A stretch of 64,000 nt of DNA from assembly GCA_047632755.1 (NCBI GenBank), contig JBLIDT010000001.1:124001-188000 (forward strand). Reading direction: 5' to 3'. Positions 52,230-62,500 of this stretch are shown in pieces (position 1 is the first letter of the stretch; each line of letters begins with the position of its first letter). The stretch is from JAKVAV01 sp047632755 (GTDB taxonomy: Bacteria > Bacteroidota > Bacteroidia > Flavobacteriales_D > Cryomorphaceae). Under the pieces are notes generated by a model. The model saw only the letters and a list, made by a program, of their open reading frames with translations, had not been told where the DNA came from and did no database searches. Position numbers and translations under genes: made by a program.

Positions 52230-52976
52230 TTGAACTTGAGGAAACGCGAAATATTGCTTATCGTCTTTATGCTTCTGCTGGCTTTGTCAAGTTCGGCACA
52301 AGTCGTAATTGATCGCCAGGTGATCGGCTCTTCAGGTGGTTCATTTTCACTTGGTGGTAATATTATTATGGAGCAAACTGTTGGAGAATCCGTCATCTCA
52401 ACCATTGGCAACAATGGACTTATCCTTACTCAGGGTTTTCATCAGCCACTTACCGAAGGTTTCTTAAGTATTGCAGTAGCAACAACTCCCTCATCATGCC
52501 CAACCTCTTCGGATGGGAGTGCATACATAAGTGAGATTACAGGATGTACTCCGCCCTATGAGATAGTTTGGAGCAACGGTATTGTTGAGATAGATAGTCT
52601 TGACAGGCTATTGCCAGGATTGTACTCTGTTACTGTGTTTTCGGGATTTTGCCAAGAAACGGTTGAGTTTGAGGTTCTGCCTGGTCCCGCTTCAAATTGC
52701 GTCCTAAGAATATTCAACGCCTTTACACCTGATGGTGACGGAAAAAGCGACACATGGACTATGGAGAATATTGACTTGGAGGAATTTAAGCAAAACAAGG
52801 TGGAGATTTTTAACCGCTGGGGTCAGCAAGTCTTTTCTGCAAGGAATTACAACAACGATGACGTCGTCTGGAATGGCGAGTCTGAGTCTGGAACTGAACT
52901 CTTATCAGGAACCTATTTCTACGTTGTAGAAGCAGGCGGAATAACATTCAAAGGATATATAGAATTGATCAGATGA
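52230..52976 (+). CDS. Short secreted protein with SprB-like repeat and type B T9SS sorting domain
   Basis: A 248-residue exported protein: signal peptide ending SSSAQ, a beta domain with GGNIIMEQTVGESVIST and LTQGFHQP (about 20-75), one SprB-type repeat (CTPPYEIVWSN ... LLPGLYSVTV) and a gliding-motility-associated type B C-terminal domain (FNAFTPDGDGKSDTW, EIFNRWGQQVF, LLSGTYFYVV, GYIELIR). Type B tails direct export through the T9SS with a PorP/SprF partner, which is the next gene (four-base ATGA overlap). No ATG fits. TTG at 52230, one base after the preceding stop, is chosen; TTG at 52209 or 52236 is also possible. Confidence 0.85.
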   Translation: MNLRKREILLIVFMLLLALSSSAQVVIDRQVIGSSGGSFSLGGNIIMEQTVGESVISTIGNNGLILTQGFHQPLTEGFLSIAVATTPSSCPTSSDGSAYISEITGCTPPYEIVWSNGIVEIDSLDRLLPGLYSVTVFSGFCQETVEFEVLPGPASNCVLRIFNAFTPDGDGKSDTWTMENIDLEEFKQNKVEIFNRWGQQVFSARNYNNDDVVWNGESESGTELLSGTYFYVVEAGGITFKGYIELIR

Positions 52977-53887
52977 GAAAGTTCTTAGTCATACTGCTTC
53001 TCTTGTTCTCGGCTGTTGCCGAATCTTTTGGCCAGCAACATTCTCTGTATTCGCAGTACATTTTCAATCTGTATGCTGTTAATCCAGCTTATGCAGGCGA
53101 GCGCAATTCTGTGGCAACCGCTTTGAGCTATAGGGCCCAATGGGTGGGCTTCGACGGAGCTCCCAAAACGGCCTACTTCTCGGCGCATTCCCCTATTCTG
53201 AATAAAAAACTGGCAGTAGGGTTGTGGTTTCAAAACGATCAAATAGGAGCCAGAGAGCATACATCTATGCATGGATCGGTATCGTATAAGCTTCAATTAG
53301 AAGGGAGCAATCGAATTTCTTTTGCATTGAGCGGCGGTGCTTTGAATCATAGATATAATTGGAACGAGCTTGATTTTCCAGACGGATCAGATCCTGTAGC
53401 TTTTGTTTCAGAAGCAAGCCAGTGGAGACCAGTCTTCGATTTTGGGGTGATGTACCTTTCAAGTCGAGGATATGGAGGCTTGAGTATTATGAATCTGAAC
53501 GGCGTTGATTTAAGTGCTAGCGATATGATCGATGCTAGGTTGGAGCCTAGTGTCAATTTGGTTGGGGGATATATCTTCCCGATTTCTGAGAAAGTAGATT
53601 TAAAACCAAGCACATTAGTGCGTGCACAGACTGATGGAACGTGGCAATTTGATGCCAACATGAGCGTGGGATTTAACAATGACTTGTGGGTTACCGCTAC
53701 ATACCGCTACCAATTTGGGGTGGTTTTCAGCGGTCATTTCTATTTAAATGATAATTTCCACTTTGGATACTCATATGACTTGACTACAAATGCACTGCTG
53801 TCTCAGCAAGGTGGCACACACGAGCTTTTCATCGGATATGATTTCAATTTATACAAGACTAAATCCTCTACTCTAAGATACTTCTAG
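52973..53887 (+). CDS. PorP/SprF family type IX secretion outer-membrane protein
   Basis: A 304-residue outer-membrane barrel with signal peptide (to SFGQ) and the family opening QHSLYSQYIFNLYAVNPAYAG, followed by LSYRAQWVGFDGAPKT and LAVGLWFQNDQIG, the standard PorP/SprF blocks; it ends in an aromatic-rich strand. SprF proteins are needed for export or attachment of cognate type B CTD proteins, here very likely the short protein just upstream with which it overlaps. I avoid a symbol because many paralogues exist. Confidence 0.92.
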   Translation: MRKFLVILLLLFSAVAESFGQQHSLYSQYIFNLYAVNPAYAGERNSVATALSYRAQWVGFDGAPKTAYFSAHSPILNKKLAVGLWFQNDQIGAREHTSMHGSVSYKLQLEGSNRISFALSGGALNHRYNWNELDFPDGSDPVAFVSEASQWRPVFDFGVMYLSSRGYGGLSIMNLNGVDLSASDMIDARLEPSVNLVGGYIFPISEKVDLKPSTLVRAQTDGTWQFDANMSVGFNNDLWVTATYRYQFGVVFSGHFYLNDNFHFGYSYDLTTNALLSQQGGTHELFIGYDFNLYKTKSSTLRYF

Positions 53888-53892
53888 CAAAC

Positions 53893-56022
53893 GTGCAACG
53901 TCTCCCCTTGACCATAGCATTGTTTTTATTCTCTTTTGGCGTTCATAGCCAAAATGAGTCGAGCCATTGTGACAAGTTGACAGAACTTCTAGGTCAAGGG
54001 AAATACAAGACAGCCTATCGTCACTTGGTCGTAAATGGAGAGTATTCCTGTGGAAACTTCCGCTATGCAGAAGTTCTGAAGTGGAACGGACGCTACGAAG
54101 AGGCATTTGAAATACTTCAAGGACAGGAAGGTGAAGAGGCAACCGAATTGAGACATGAGTTGGAAGGATTTCTCGGTATGAGAAAGAAAGATGAACTCTA
54201 TTCTATCAGGGCTTTTGGCGCAAATGATTCCATCTCGCACATGCTATTTGCCTTCCTAGATGCCCCAATTCTTTTGCGAAAAGAGGAAGTTCAAACAAGC
54301 TTCTTCCCCAGAAAAATGACACAGGAAAAAGTTTTTTTCGAATCGGCAGCAGTCGATTCTACTTATATGAAAGAGTTAATCAAAGAATTCTCTCGCATGC
54401 AGGATAAGTTTAGGCTCCAACTTTCTACGGGATGGATTACCGAGGACACTTTGCTCTACTACGGCGCCTACTATCAAGCACCAATTACTTCAACTGGTTT
54501 TCACGATGATTTTGCCATATATACTTGGGACGGTAAAGAGCACAAACTACTAGAATGGATTGATAAAGGCGGTGCTTACGCTCACCCAACCGTCACCAAA
54601 GACGGATGGCTCCTTTTTTCTTCAGATCGTGAAGGAGGCTACGGAGGAATGGACATTTGGAAGATGAACATCAATGAAGAAGAGGGGGAGCCCATCAACT
54701 TAGGTGCGATGGTCAATTCTGAATTTGATGAAGTATACCCAGCAGGGGCGGGAGACTCACTGTACTTTGCCACCAATAATCTCGAAAAATCATTGGGAGG
54801 ATATGACGTTTTGCTCTACCACGATGGAAAAACGACAAACCCGGGAAGCCCCTTGAATAGTGCAAGCGATGATTTTAATCCGTACACAGTAAATGGAGAG
54901 TTGGCCTTTATAAACACGGATAGGCTATATCCTGATTCTCTTGATTTGATTGTGAAGGTGAAGCCCTTCAAATCTAGACTATTGTTTGACCTGATGCATG
55001 GGGAAGTGAAAAACGATGAAATAGTCGCGGGTGAAAAAGTGGAATTATTAGATAGCGAGGGCAATCTTCTCGACTACACCTATGTGAACAAAGACGGTCG
55101 ATTTACTTTCGCGAGCCTCAAAGGACTTGAGAATTACACCATTTCCTTTGATAAAGGAAAGCTGGATGGAGGCGAAAAAGTTCTGCTTTTTGACAAAAAT
55201 TTTAGTTTGATGGAGTCCTTGGAAGTGGACGAATCAGGCCAAGCCCAATTTATGTTGCTCGCCCCAGAAGATTACTCACTCGGCAGAGTGGTCAACGAAG
55301 ACGAGAGTATGTTGTCTGTTGATATTGCAGGTTTGCTTTTGAGTTCTGATCAAGGAATTAAAAAAGGCATAGAAATCTTTTTGCAGGATTCAGAAGGGAT
55401 TACCATTGCGCGGGCTTTTACCAATGAGAAAGGCGAATTTATATTTGATCAAGTGAAGCCCGATGAAGCTTATTCATTTCAATCAGTAGTGGTGGATATG
55501 GATTCTGAAATCAGAATTTTCAACCAAGACGGAGAGGTTATTGAAAGCATTATGCCCAATGCAGGGGGCGAGTTTGTATATGTAAGACTAAAAGATTCTG
55601 ATAAAATAATCACCATTACAAATGAAATGAATGTAAAAGTCAAAGTGGCTGAGGAGGAAAAATTCAACTTGCCTGCCATCTACTTTGAACACAATGAATC
55701 TCAATTGAGCCAACGCGCTGGCTTGGTATTGAATAAACTGATTTCAATACTTAGAGAGAATCCTCACGTGGCTATAAAACTTGCAGGACACACTGACTCA
55801 AACGGAGAGGCGGCCTATAATTTGAAACTTTCACAACAGAGAATTGAGAGTGTACAGCAATACTTGATACAAAGCGGGATTGAGCCCCGTCGAATTTCAG
55901 GACAAGGCTTTGGTGAAGCGCGACTCGTTAATCACTGTAAAGACGATGTCGAGTGCACTGATGAAGAGCACGCAGAAAATAGGCGAATAGAAATTCAATT
56001 TTACAGCACACAAAAACTGTAA
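53893..56022 (+). CDS. PorE-like OmpA-family protein (TPR-propeller-CRD-OmpA), first copy
   Basis: A 709-residue exported protein. Layout: signal peptide (to VHSQ), a TPR-like helical part (about 22-100), a WD40/PD40 propeller (TVTKDGWLLFSSDREGGYGG, DSLYFATNNLEKSLGGYDV; about 170-350), carboxypeptidase-regulatory-like beta domains (about 355-580) and an OmpA peptidoglycan-binding domain (about 590-705, AGHTDSNGEAAYNLKLSQQR, AENRRIEIQF). This matches PorE, which ties the T9SS to peptidoglycan. The OmpA part carries a Cys pair, NHCKDDVECTDEEH. GTG start five bases after the sprF-like stop. Confidence 0.87.
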   Translation: MQRLPLTIALFLFSFGVHSQNESSHCDKLTELLGQGKYKTAYRHLVVNGEYSCGNFRYAEVLKWNGRYEEAFEILQGQEGEEATELRHELEGFLGMRKKDELYSIRAFGANDSISHMLFAFLDAPILLRKEEVQTSFFPRKMTQEKVFFESAAVDSTYMKELIKEFSRMQDKFRLQLSTGWITEDTLLYYGAYYQAPITSTGFHDDFAIYTWDGKEHKLLEWIDKGGAYAHPTVTKDGWLLFSSDREGGYGGMDIWKMNINEEEGEPINLGAMVNSEFDEVYPAGAGDSLYFATNNLEKSLGGYDVLLYHDGKTTNPGSPLNSASDDFNPYTVNGELAFINTDRLYPDSLDLIVKVKPFKSRLLFDLMHGEVKNDEIVAGEKVELLDSEGNLLDYTYVNKDGRFTFASLKGLENYTISFDKGKLDGGEKVLLFDKNFSLMESLEVDESGQAQFMLLAPEDYSLGRVVNEDESMLSVDIAGLLLSSDQGIKKGIEIFLQDSEGITIARAFTNEKGEFIFDQVKPDEAYSFQSVVVDMDSEIRIFNQDGEVIESIMPNAGGEFVYVRLKDSDKIITITNEMNVKVKVAEEEKFNLPAIYFEHNESQLSQRAGLVLNKLISILRENPHVAIKLAGHTDSNGEAAYNLKLSQQRIESVQQYLIQSGIEPRRISGQGFGEARLVNHCKDDVECTDEEHAENRRIEIQFYSTQKL

Positions 56023-56046
56023 ACTTCCCTCCCCGATTTTTAAACT

Positions 56047-58965
56047 ATGAATAAGTTTTTTCCAAAATACCTCAAGATAGTTCTACCACTTCTGCTAATG
56101 ATGATTGTATCAAGTGCGATGGCTCAAACCAGAAAAGGAGAGAAGCTGGTAAACAAAGGAAGATACCAAGATGCCATTAAGCCACTCAAGCAAGCTTTTG
56201 AAGGCAATCTGGAAGATAGAAATGCAGGAGCGTTACTGATCGAGTCATACTATATGCTGCAGCGGTATCAAGACGCTTTGGACGTGGCCGAATTGATGGA
56301 TATTGAGAGGTCCGTCAACGAAAAAGAGATGATTCTTTACGCAGACGTTTTGATTGCAAACAACGATTTTTCTCGAGCATACGTGAACTTATCAAGAATG
56401 CTTGGTGAAGGCGGAACAAAGGTTCGAGGATATAAATGGCTGAACAAAACGGGGAATTTGCTGCAATGGGATTCAGTGCCGTCGGGAAGTACCGTTACTG
56501 ACATTCAGGGGCTGAATACCGTATATAACGAGTATGCCCCCTACGTTACGGAAGACGGATTAATGTATCTAGCCGATCATTTGACCGTGCAGGTGCTTTA
56601 CCCTTCCGCATTTACAAACCAAAGTTTGCACCTCCTTTTTACCAGTCCAAAAGATGACATTGGAAAGTTTGGCAGAGCCAAAATGCTTTTAAAAGGAAGA
56701 GAATATTATTACCACGACGGACCGATTGAAGAACGACCCCAAACAGATACCTACGCTGTTACTCTCAGAGAAATCGACGGTCTACTTTATGATTTGAAAA
56801 TGAATATTTTCTTTTCAAACCTAAGCGGTACTGAAGAAGATCTTAAATCATTTAAATACAACGGAACCTTCAACACGGGACATCCCACCTTTACCGACGG
56901 CGGAAACAGGATGTACTTTGTAAGCGACCGCCCAGGTGGATATGGGCAGTTGGATTTATGGTATACAGATTGGGAAGGCGGTGAGTGGACTTTACCTAAA
57001 AATGCAGGCCCTGCAATTAACTCACCCAGCAATGAGCTGTTTCCCAAAATCTGCAATGACCGATTATTCTTCTCTTCAGATCGAAGAGATCAAGGCTATG
57101 GGGGGCTCGATTTGTACTATGTAAGCTTGCTCTCTTCTAAAGACCGTCTTTATAATTTAAGGGCTCCGATAAATTCTCCTTACGATGATTTTGCAGTAGA
57201 TTTTATAGACAAAAAAACAGGTTATTTTTCGTCCAATAGAACAACGGGCTTTGGCGGAGATGACATTTATGAGATGTATTTTCAGCCCGCATCAACTGCT
57301 TTGGACACACTTACTTTCGCATTGGAGGATAGGAGTGGAACAAAAAAGGTACTTCGAATTTTTGACGGCTCTGGAAACGAAATGGTTGGTGTCAATAACA
57401 GTGATGAGAATATGACTGTTTCAGGATTACTAACCAGAGAACTATATACGATCGAGGCGGATTCGGTATTTGATGCACCGTATATACTGGCTGCTTATAA
57501 CAGTAAAGGGATGAAGGTGGAGGAATTTGCGTCAGATATCTCGGTCTTTAGTATTGAGTTTTTAGAGCAGTATGAGTTCGATCTAAACAGACAGGAGAAT
57601 ATCGATGAGAGTCATCTATTCGATCTTTTTGGCGTTGTCGTGTCAAATGAAATCGAGGGTTTTAGCAATGTATTGGTAGTGATGGAAGATAATTCTGGAA
57701 CTGCCCTAAACGAGGTTCATACCGACAGCACGGGTAAATTTTTAGTTAAGGGGTTGACATGGGACGAATCTTATAACCTCATAGCAAAGGGTGCGTCCGG
57801 AGAAGTTGAAATCGATGTTCTTGGTCTAACTGGAGCTCCCATTACAACGCTACAGAAAAGCACTGGCAGAAATAGTTTTGCATACACCAGAGCTAGGGCT
57901 GAAGCTGACTGGATGATGTCCACAGATGTAGTAATCCCAGTTGTGTTCGCTATTGTTTCTAGTGCTAACCTCCCTTCAGGCGATGATCCTGAGATATGGG
58001 CACTTGGTGATTCTTTAATTGGAATATGCGAAGTGGATGAGGATGGCCTTATCGATATGGGAAGCCTTTCGACAGGACATGCCTATGAGCTCTTTTTCAA
58101 AAACAGCAGTTTTGATTTGAGTGACAAACTAATCATAATCGATGGCTCAGGGGACACTACTCAAACGGTGAGGCCTAACGGGACATCAGCCTTCGTATTT
58201 GAACTAATGCCTCCTTCAACAAAACGAGCTATTGATGAGGTTGAGTTGGCTCAAAACAAACCGCAAATGGAAGCGGAAGAAGCTAAAAGGGAGGAGCAAG
58301 AAGAAGCTGCAGAGAAAATTGGGGCTACAGAAACACGCGTGAATTTACTGGGAGTGTCAGCTGAATTAATGACTAGCGATGCGATAAAGCTTTTTGATTC
58401 ATCAAATGATTTCCTGACGGAATCATATGCTGCAGAAGATGGCCTTTTCAGTTTTAGTCAAGTTGCTCTGGACTCTATATATTATGTTCGAGCTGACATA
58501 AAGGAAGCGTTAAAATTGACTTCGATTTATCACGGATTTGAGAAGACAGGAGTACTGAAATCAAAAGGCTTGTGGAAGTTTGACTTTACGGAAGTAGAAG
58601 AAGCAGAAAAGATCATTATCCTTCCAAACATCTACTACCGTTTCGACAGTTATACCTTTAGTCCTGAATCAACTGAATCTCTAGATAATCTTTGTGGATT
58701 CTTGAGACAGAACCCCGATCAAAAGATCAAAGTGTTGTCTCACACTGACAACAGAGGTCCAAGAGCCTACAACGAGCAACTTTCCAATTTGAGAGCCAGA
58801 GAAGTTGTGAGATATTTAATCAGAAGAGGGATAGATGCTGACCGACTTTCCTATGAAGGCCGCGGGGAGAGTCAGCTGGTTAATGAATGCAAGGACGGTA
58901 TTTACTGCACCAATGATGAGCACACCAAGAACAGACGCACTGAATTCGTTCTGATCAAGAACTGA
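56047..58965 (+). CDS. PorE-like OmpA-family protein, second copy
   Basis: A 972-residue relative of the gene before it with the same order: signal peptide (to AMAQ), TPR part (KLVNKGRYQDAIKPLKQAF; about 28-140), PD40 propeller (PTFTDGGNRMYFVSDRPGGYG, DRLFFSSDRRDQGYGGLDL; about 170-410), long regulatory-like beta region with a Glu/Lys-rich helix (about 735-760), and OmpA domain (about 855-970, SHTDNRGPRAYNEQLSNLRA, KNRRTEFV). It has the same Cys pair NECKDGIYCTNDEH. The copies differ greatly outside the OmpA domain, so this is an old duplication. ATG 24 bases after the previous stop. Confidence 0.87.
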   Translation: MNKFFPKYLKIVLPLLLMMIVSSAMAQTRKGEKLVNKGRYQDAIKPLKQAFEGNLEDRNAGALLIESYYMLQRYQDALDVAELMDIERSVNEKEMILYADVLIANNDFSRAYVNLSRMLGEGGTKVRGYKWLNKTGNLLQWDSVPSGSTVTDIQGLNTVYNEYAPYVTEDGLMYLADHLTVQVLYPSAFTNQSLHLLFTSPKDDIGKFGRAKMLLKGREYYYHDGPIEERPQTDTYAVTLREIDGLLYDLKMNIFFSNLSGTEEDLKSFKYNGTFNTGHPTFTDGGNRMYFVSDRPGGYGQLDLWYTDWEGGEWTLPKNAGPAINSPSNELFPKICNDRLFFSSDRRDQGYGGLDLYYVSLLSSKDRLYNLRAPINSPYDDFAVDFIDKKTGYFSSNRTTGFGGDDIYEMYFQPASTALDTLTFALEDRSGTKKVLRIFDGSGNEMVGVNNSDENMTVSGLLTRELYTIEADSVFDAPYILAAYNSKGMKVEEFASDISVFSIEFLEQYEFDLNRQENIDESHLFDLFGVVVSNEIEGFSNVLVVMEDNSGTALNEVHTDSTGKFLVKGLTWDESYNLIAKGASGEVEIDVLGLTGAPITTLQKSTGRNSFAYTRARAEADWMMSTDVVIPVVFAIVSSANLPSGDDPEIWALGDSLIGICEVDEDGLIDMGSLSTGHAYELFFKNSSFDLSDKLIIIDGSGDTTQTVRPNGTSAFVFELMPPSTKRAIDEVELAQNKPQMEAEEAKREEQEEAAEKIGATETRVNLLGVSAELMTSDAIKLFDSSNDFLTESYAAEDGLFSFSQVALDSIYYVRADIKEALKLTSIYHGFEKTGVLKSKGLWKFDFTEVEEAEKIIILPNIYYRFDSYTFSPESTESLDNLCGFLRQNPDQKIKVLSHTDNRGPRAYNEQLSNLRAREVVRYLIRRGIDADRLSYEGRGESQLVNECKDGIYCTNDEHTKNRRTEFVLIKN

Positions 58966-58990
58966 TTTTCGCTAACTTTAAGCGTTACTA

Positions 58991-59533
58991 ATGAATGAGT
59001 TTATGAGCATTGCAAAGCCGTTTAACCTACAGAAGTGGATCGACGAAAATCGAGAGATTCTCAAGCCACCTGTTGGCAATAAAAACCTATACCCAGAGGG
59101 AACCGATTACATCGTTATGATTGTTGGAGGGCCAAATGCCCGAAAAGATTACCATTATAATGAAACAGAAGAGCTGTTCTATCAACTGGAAGGGGACATC
59201 AATGTTAGGATTCAGCAAGATGGAAAAGCAGTGGACATTCCCATAAAATCAGGTGAGATGTACCTTCTTCCTCCCCGAATTCCACACTCTCCTATGCGGT
59301 CTGATGGCTCTGTAGGTCTAGTAATTGAAAGGGTAAGAAAAGGGACTGACTTAAAAGATGGTCTCCTCTGGTTTTGCGACAATTGCAACAACAAACTGCA
59401 CGAGACTTACTTTAAGCTTGAAAATATCGAGACGGACTTCCTACCAAGATTTCGTGAATTCTATGGAAGTGAGGAGTTAAGAACCTGCGGGAGCTGCAGC
59501 CAAAAAATGGAAACTGATCCGCGATTTGCCTAA
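58991..59533 (+). CDS. nbaC: 3-hydroxyanthranilate 3,4-dioxygenase
   Basis: Opens the ring of 3-hydroxyanthranilate in the kynurenine pathway of tryptophan breakdown or NAD synthesis. The 180-residue cupin has the family opening IAKPFNLQKWIDENR, Fe ligands H55 and E61 (ARKDYHYNETEELFY) and H98 (PPRIPHSP), and substrate-binding Arg51. The C-terminal rubredoxin-like metal site is complete (CDNC and CGSC), as in bacterial enzymes. An ATG four codons in (59003) may be the true start. No other kynurenine-pathway gene is in the window. It converges with the next gene, overlapping by four bases. Confidence 0.94.
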   Translation: MNEFMSIAKPFNLQKWIDENREILKPPVGNKNLYPEGTDYIVMIVGGPNARKDYHYNETEELFYQLEGDINVRIQQDGKAVDIPIKSGEMYLLPPRIPHSPMRSDGSVGLVIERVRKGTDLKDGLLWFCDNCNNKLHETYFKLENIETDFLPRFREFYGSEELRTCGSCSQKMETDPRFA

Positions 59534-62500
59534 CGAATCAATGTAACCATTCCTTTCAATTCAAAAACTTCACCAGTATGTTCTCTGGCGACTATTCGGT
59601 AAGGGTAGGTGCCTGATGGTGCATAATAGTCGCTGTCAGGAGAGCTCCCGTTCCAGCCATAATCGATTGAGTTTGAGATATAAATAAGCTCTCCCCATCT
59701 ATCGAATATTTGCATCCTGAACTCTATGATGTCGATTCCTTGAGCTTTGAATAGATCATTGATACCATCACCATCAGGGGTGAAGGCATTGGGCACGTAC
59801 ATGTTTCCTGTAACCGTTACCAAAATGGAATCTGTTTCTATGCATCCATCAGCTGTTTCTATCGTAGCGTAAAAAGTCGATGTTTCAGGTGGCGACGCTG
59901 TCGGGTTGTCGCAGTCCAGACAGCTTAAGTATGGACTGTCAACCCATGTAATGAGGTAATTGCTAAAAGCCTCAATAGTGGCTTCCCCGCCAAATGGGAT
60001 CACTTCGTCAAGACCCAAGTAAATCGGTTGTCTAGGGTATATTCTTATCAGACGAGTCTCAATATCAAAACAACCATCTTCATTAAATCCGATCACTGAT
60101 ATTTCTGTTGTTTCTAAAATTTCAACAGAAGTGTTTTCGGCGTGGGGATCGGCAAAGAGGTTTTCTGGTTGCCACCTATAGGTTGTTGCCCCTCCAGTTA
60201 CACTGACCCCGATAGGTGTCAGGAAACAGCCGATTGAGTCTGTTGTGAGAGAAATATCGATGAACTCTGTTCTTACGAGAATATCCAGACTGGCAGCTCC
60301 GCACTGATTGGTTGATGTAACCGTATAAACCGTCTCAGAACTAGGGTTAGCAGTTGGATTGGAAATGGAGGGATTACTTAAACCCTCTACTGGTAGCCAA
60401 GAGTAGTTAACACCACCGCTGACATCTAGCTCCACAGCAATGGAGTTGCAAGTCGCATAGTCCGTCTCACCTGAAAGCACAGGAGGTCCTTCCAATAATA
60501 TTACTTGAATGCTTGCCGTTCCTTCACAACCTTGTTCAGTGCTTACGGTCACCTCATAAGTTATGTCAGTGTCAGGAGTTACCGTCGGATTAGATACGCT
60601 AGGATTATCTAGAAACGTAGTGGGAGACCAGGAATACTCCGAGCCACCAGAGGCGTTTAGTTGAGCTGATTCTCCAGGGCAGAGGAGGATCTCTTCTTCA
60701 AGCTGAACTTCGATAGCACCGACTACGATGGTAATTTCTAAAGTCTGGCTACCACAGGTTGTTGCTCCTGTCAGGCTTATGGTTGTGGTCTGCCCTCCAA
60801 TAAAGATGGGATTTGCTAGGGTGTTATTAATAAACACGTCGGCAGGCATCCATAAATAGCTATCTGCTCCAGTTGCCCCAAGGGTCAACTGTTCTCCCGT
60901 GCATAATGGGTTGTTTTCAAAGTCGAATTCTACCTCTGGTGCAGGAAGAACTACCACCTCGATAGATGTTGAATCAGGGCCAAGGCATCCCTCACTATCT
61001 TCTGCGAGAAGAGTTACCGTATAAATTCCTGGTTCAGTGTAAGTATGTGAAGGTTCAAATTCATCGCTGGTATTATTGTCACCAAAATCCCATAAGAACA
61101 GATTTGCATCTTCACTGAGATTGGTGAAAACTGCAGGCTCGTTTTGACAGAGGGGAATAGCGGTGAAGTCTACGTCAGCCAATGCTGAGACTGAGGAAAG
61201 ACGAAACTTAAAAACGCCCAAGTTACAGTTCGAAGATGGATTGGCTTGCGACCATACGCCAGGTTGACTAGGAAAGTCACTCAGACCTCCGCAGCCCGCG
61301 CACACAGCCTGATAAACAGTTCCGTTTTTGTCAAAGCGACTCGTACCACCATCTACGTGTTCTGCACTTTGGCTGCCACCAAAGAAAGTGGCATAGGTAA
61401 GGTCTTGCGCATCTTCACTGAGTACCATTAGATAAAAATCGCTCCCATCGGTAGATGATTGATATGCATCAGGGGTCGTAGGTAGGCCAAAAGTTGTGCC
61501 TCCTGCTTGCCCAAAGTTATTGGTGCTTCCGCCCCACCCAGAGACGTAAATATCGCTGCAATTGGTAACCAAAAAAGCCGAAGGAGAAAAATTGATTTGA
61601 TTGTCGTTGCTTCCTATCGTGGTGCTCCATTCCAGCGTAGTAAGATCAGCGCTGTATTTCTGCACAAATTGCCGCCCACCAGGGTTTGAATAGACATCTG
61701 GTGACACTTGGATATCTCCCAAAGATTGTCCGATTACGTATACTTCTCCATCAGTATCGAGCTGTACAAAGTAGGTTTGATCAAAGCCGAAAGTACCTAC
61801 ATAGGTAGAATTTAACACTGTTGATCCATTGGCACTGAGCCTCATGATATAGCCGTCGACCATACCCGAATAACTTGGGTCAGCTCCCGTCGCAGAAGAA
61901 ATTAGGTTAACACTTGTTGTCCCGCCTGTTATGTAAATTGTTCCGTCAGGACCAATTTGAACACCAAAAGCAGCTTCGGCTACATCACCGCCTGTAGCTG
62001 AGGACCAAATAAGCTGAGTTAAATCGCCACTTAAGTTGAAAATGGTACCGCTGGACACACCATTGTATGCGCCTGAAAAACCATTGGTAAAGGGGAAGTC
62101 TGTTGACTGCGTGACGGATGCCACGTAAACCCCACCTTGGTCTCCTACAATGATTTCTCCTCGAAATCGATCACCGAAATTGAATTCCAGGGCTGGTGAA
62201 AAGTTGAGGCCATCGTTTCCCGTCCCTCCGATGTAAGTAGCGGCGATCAAGTCAGTGCCATCAGCGCTGATCTTGGCTACGAAAATGTCTGCACCTTGAA
62301 GGTAAGAGACTCCTAACCCTGTAAGAGTAGGACCGCCAGCAAAGTTTTCTTGTGCAGCACCAGGAGTGGTTGGGAAGTCAAATGACCCTGTCGTTCCGTA
62401 GATAAAAAGTTCATTGTTTTCGTTTACCACCAAAGAATGAGGAGCTTCATTATCCGATCCGCCCAAGAATGTACTGTACAACAACTCCGTCCCATCTGAA

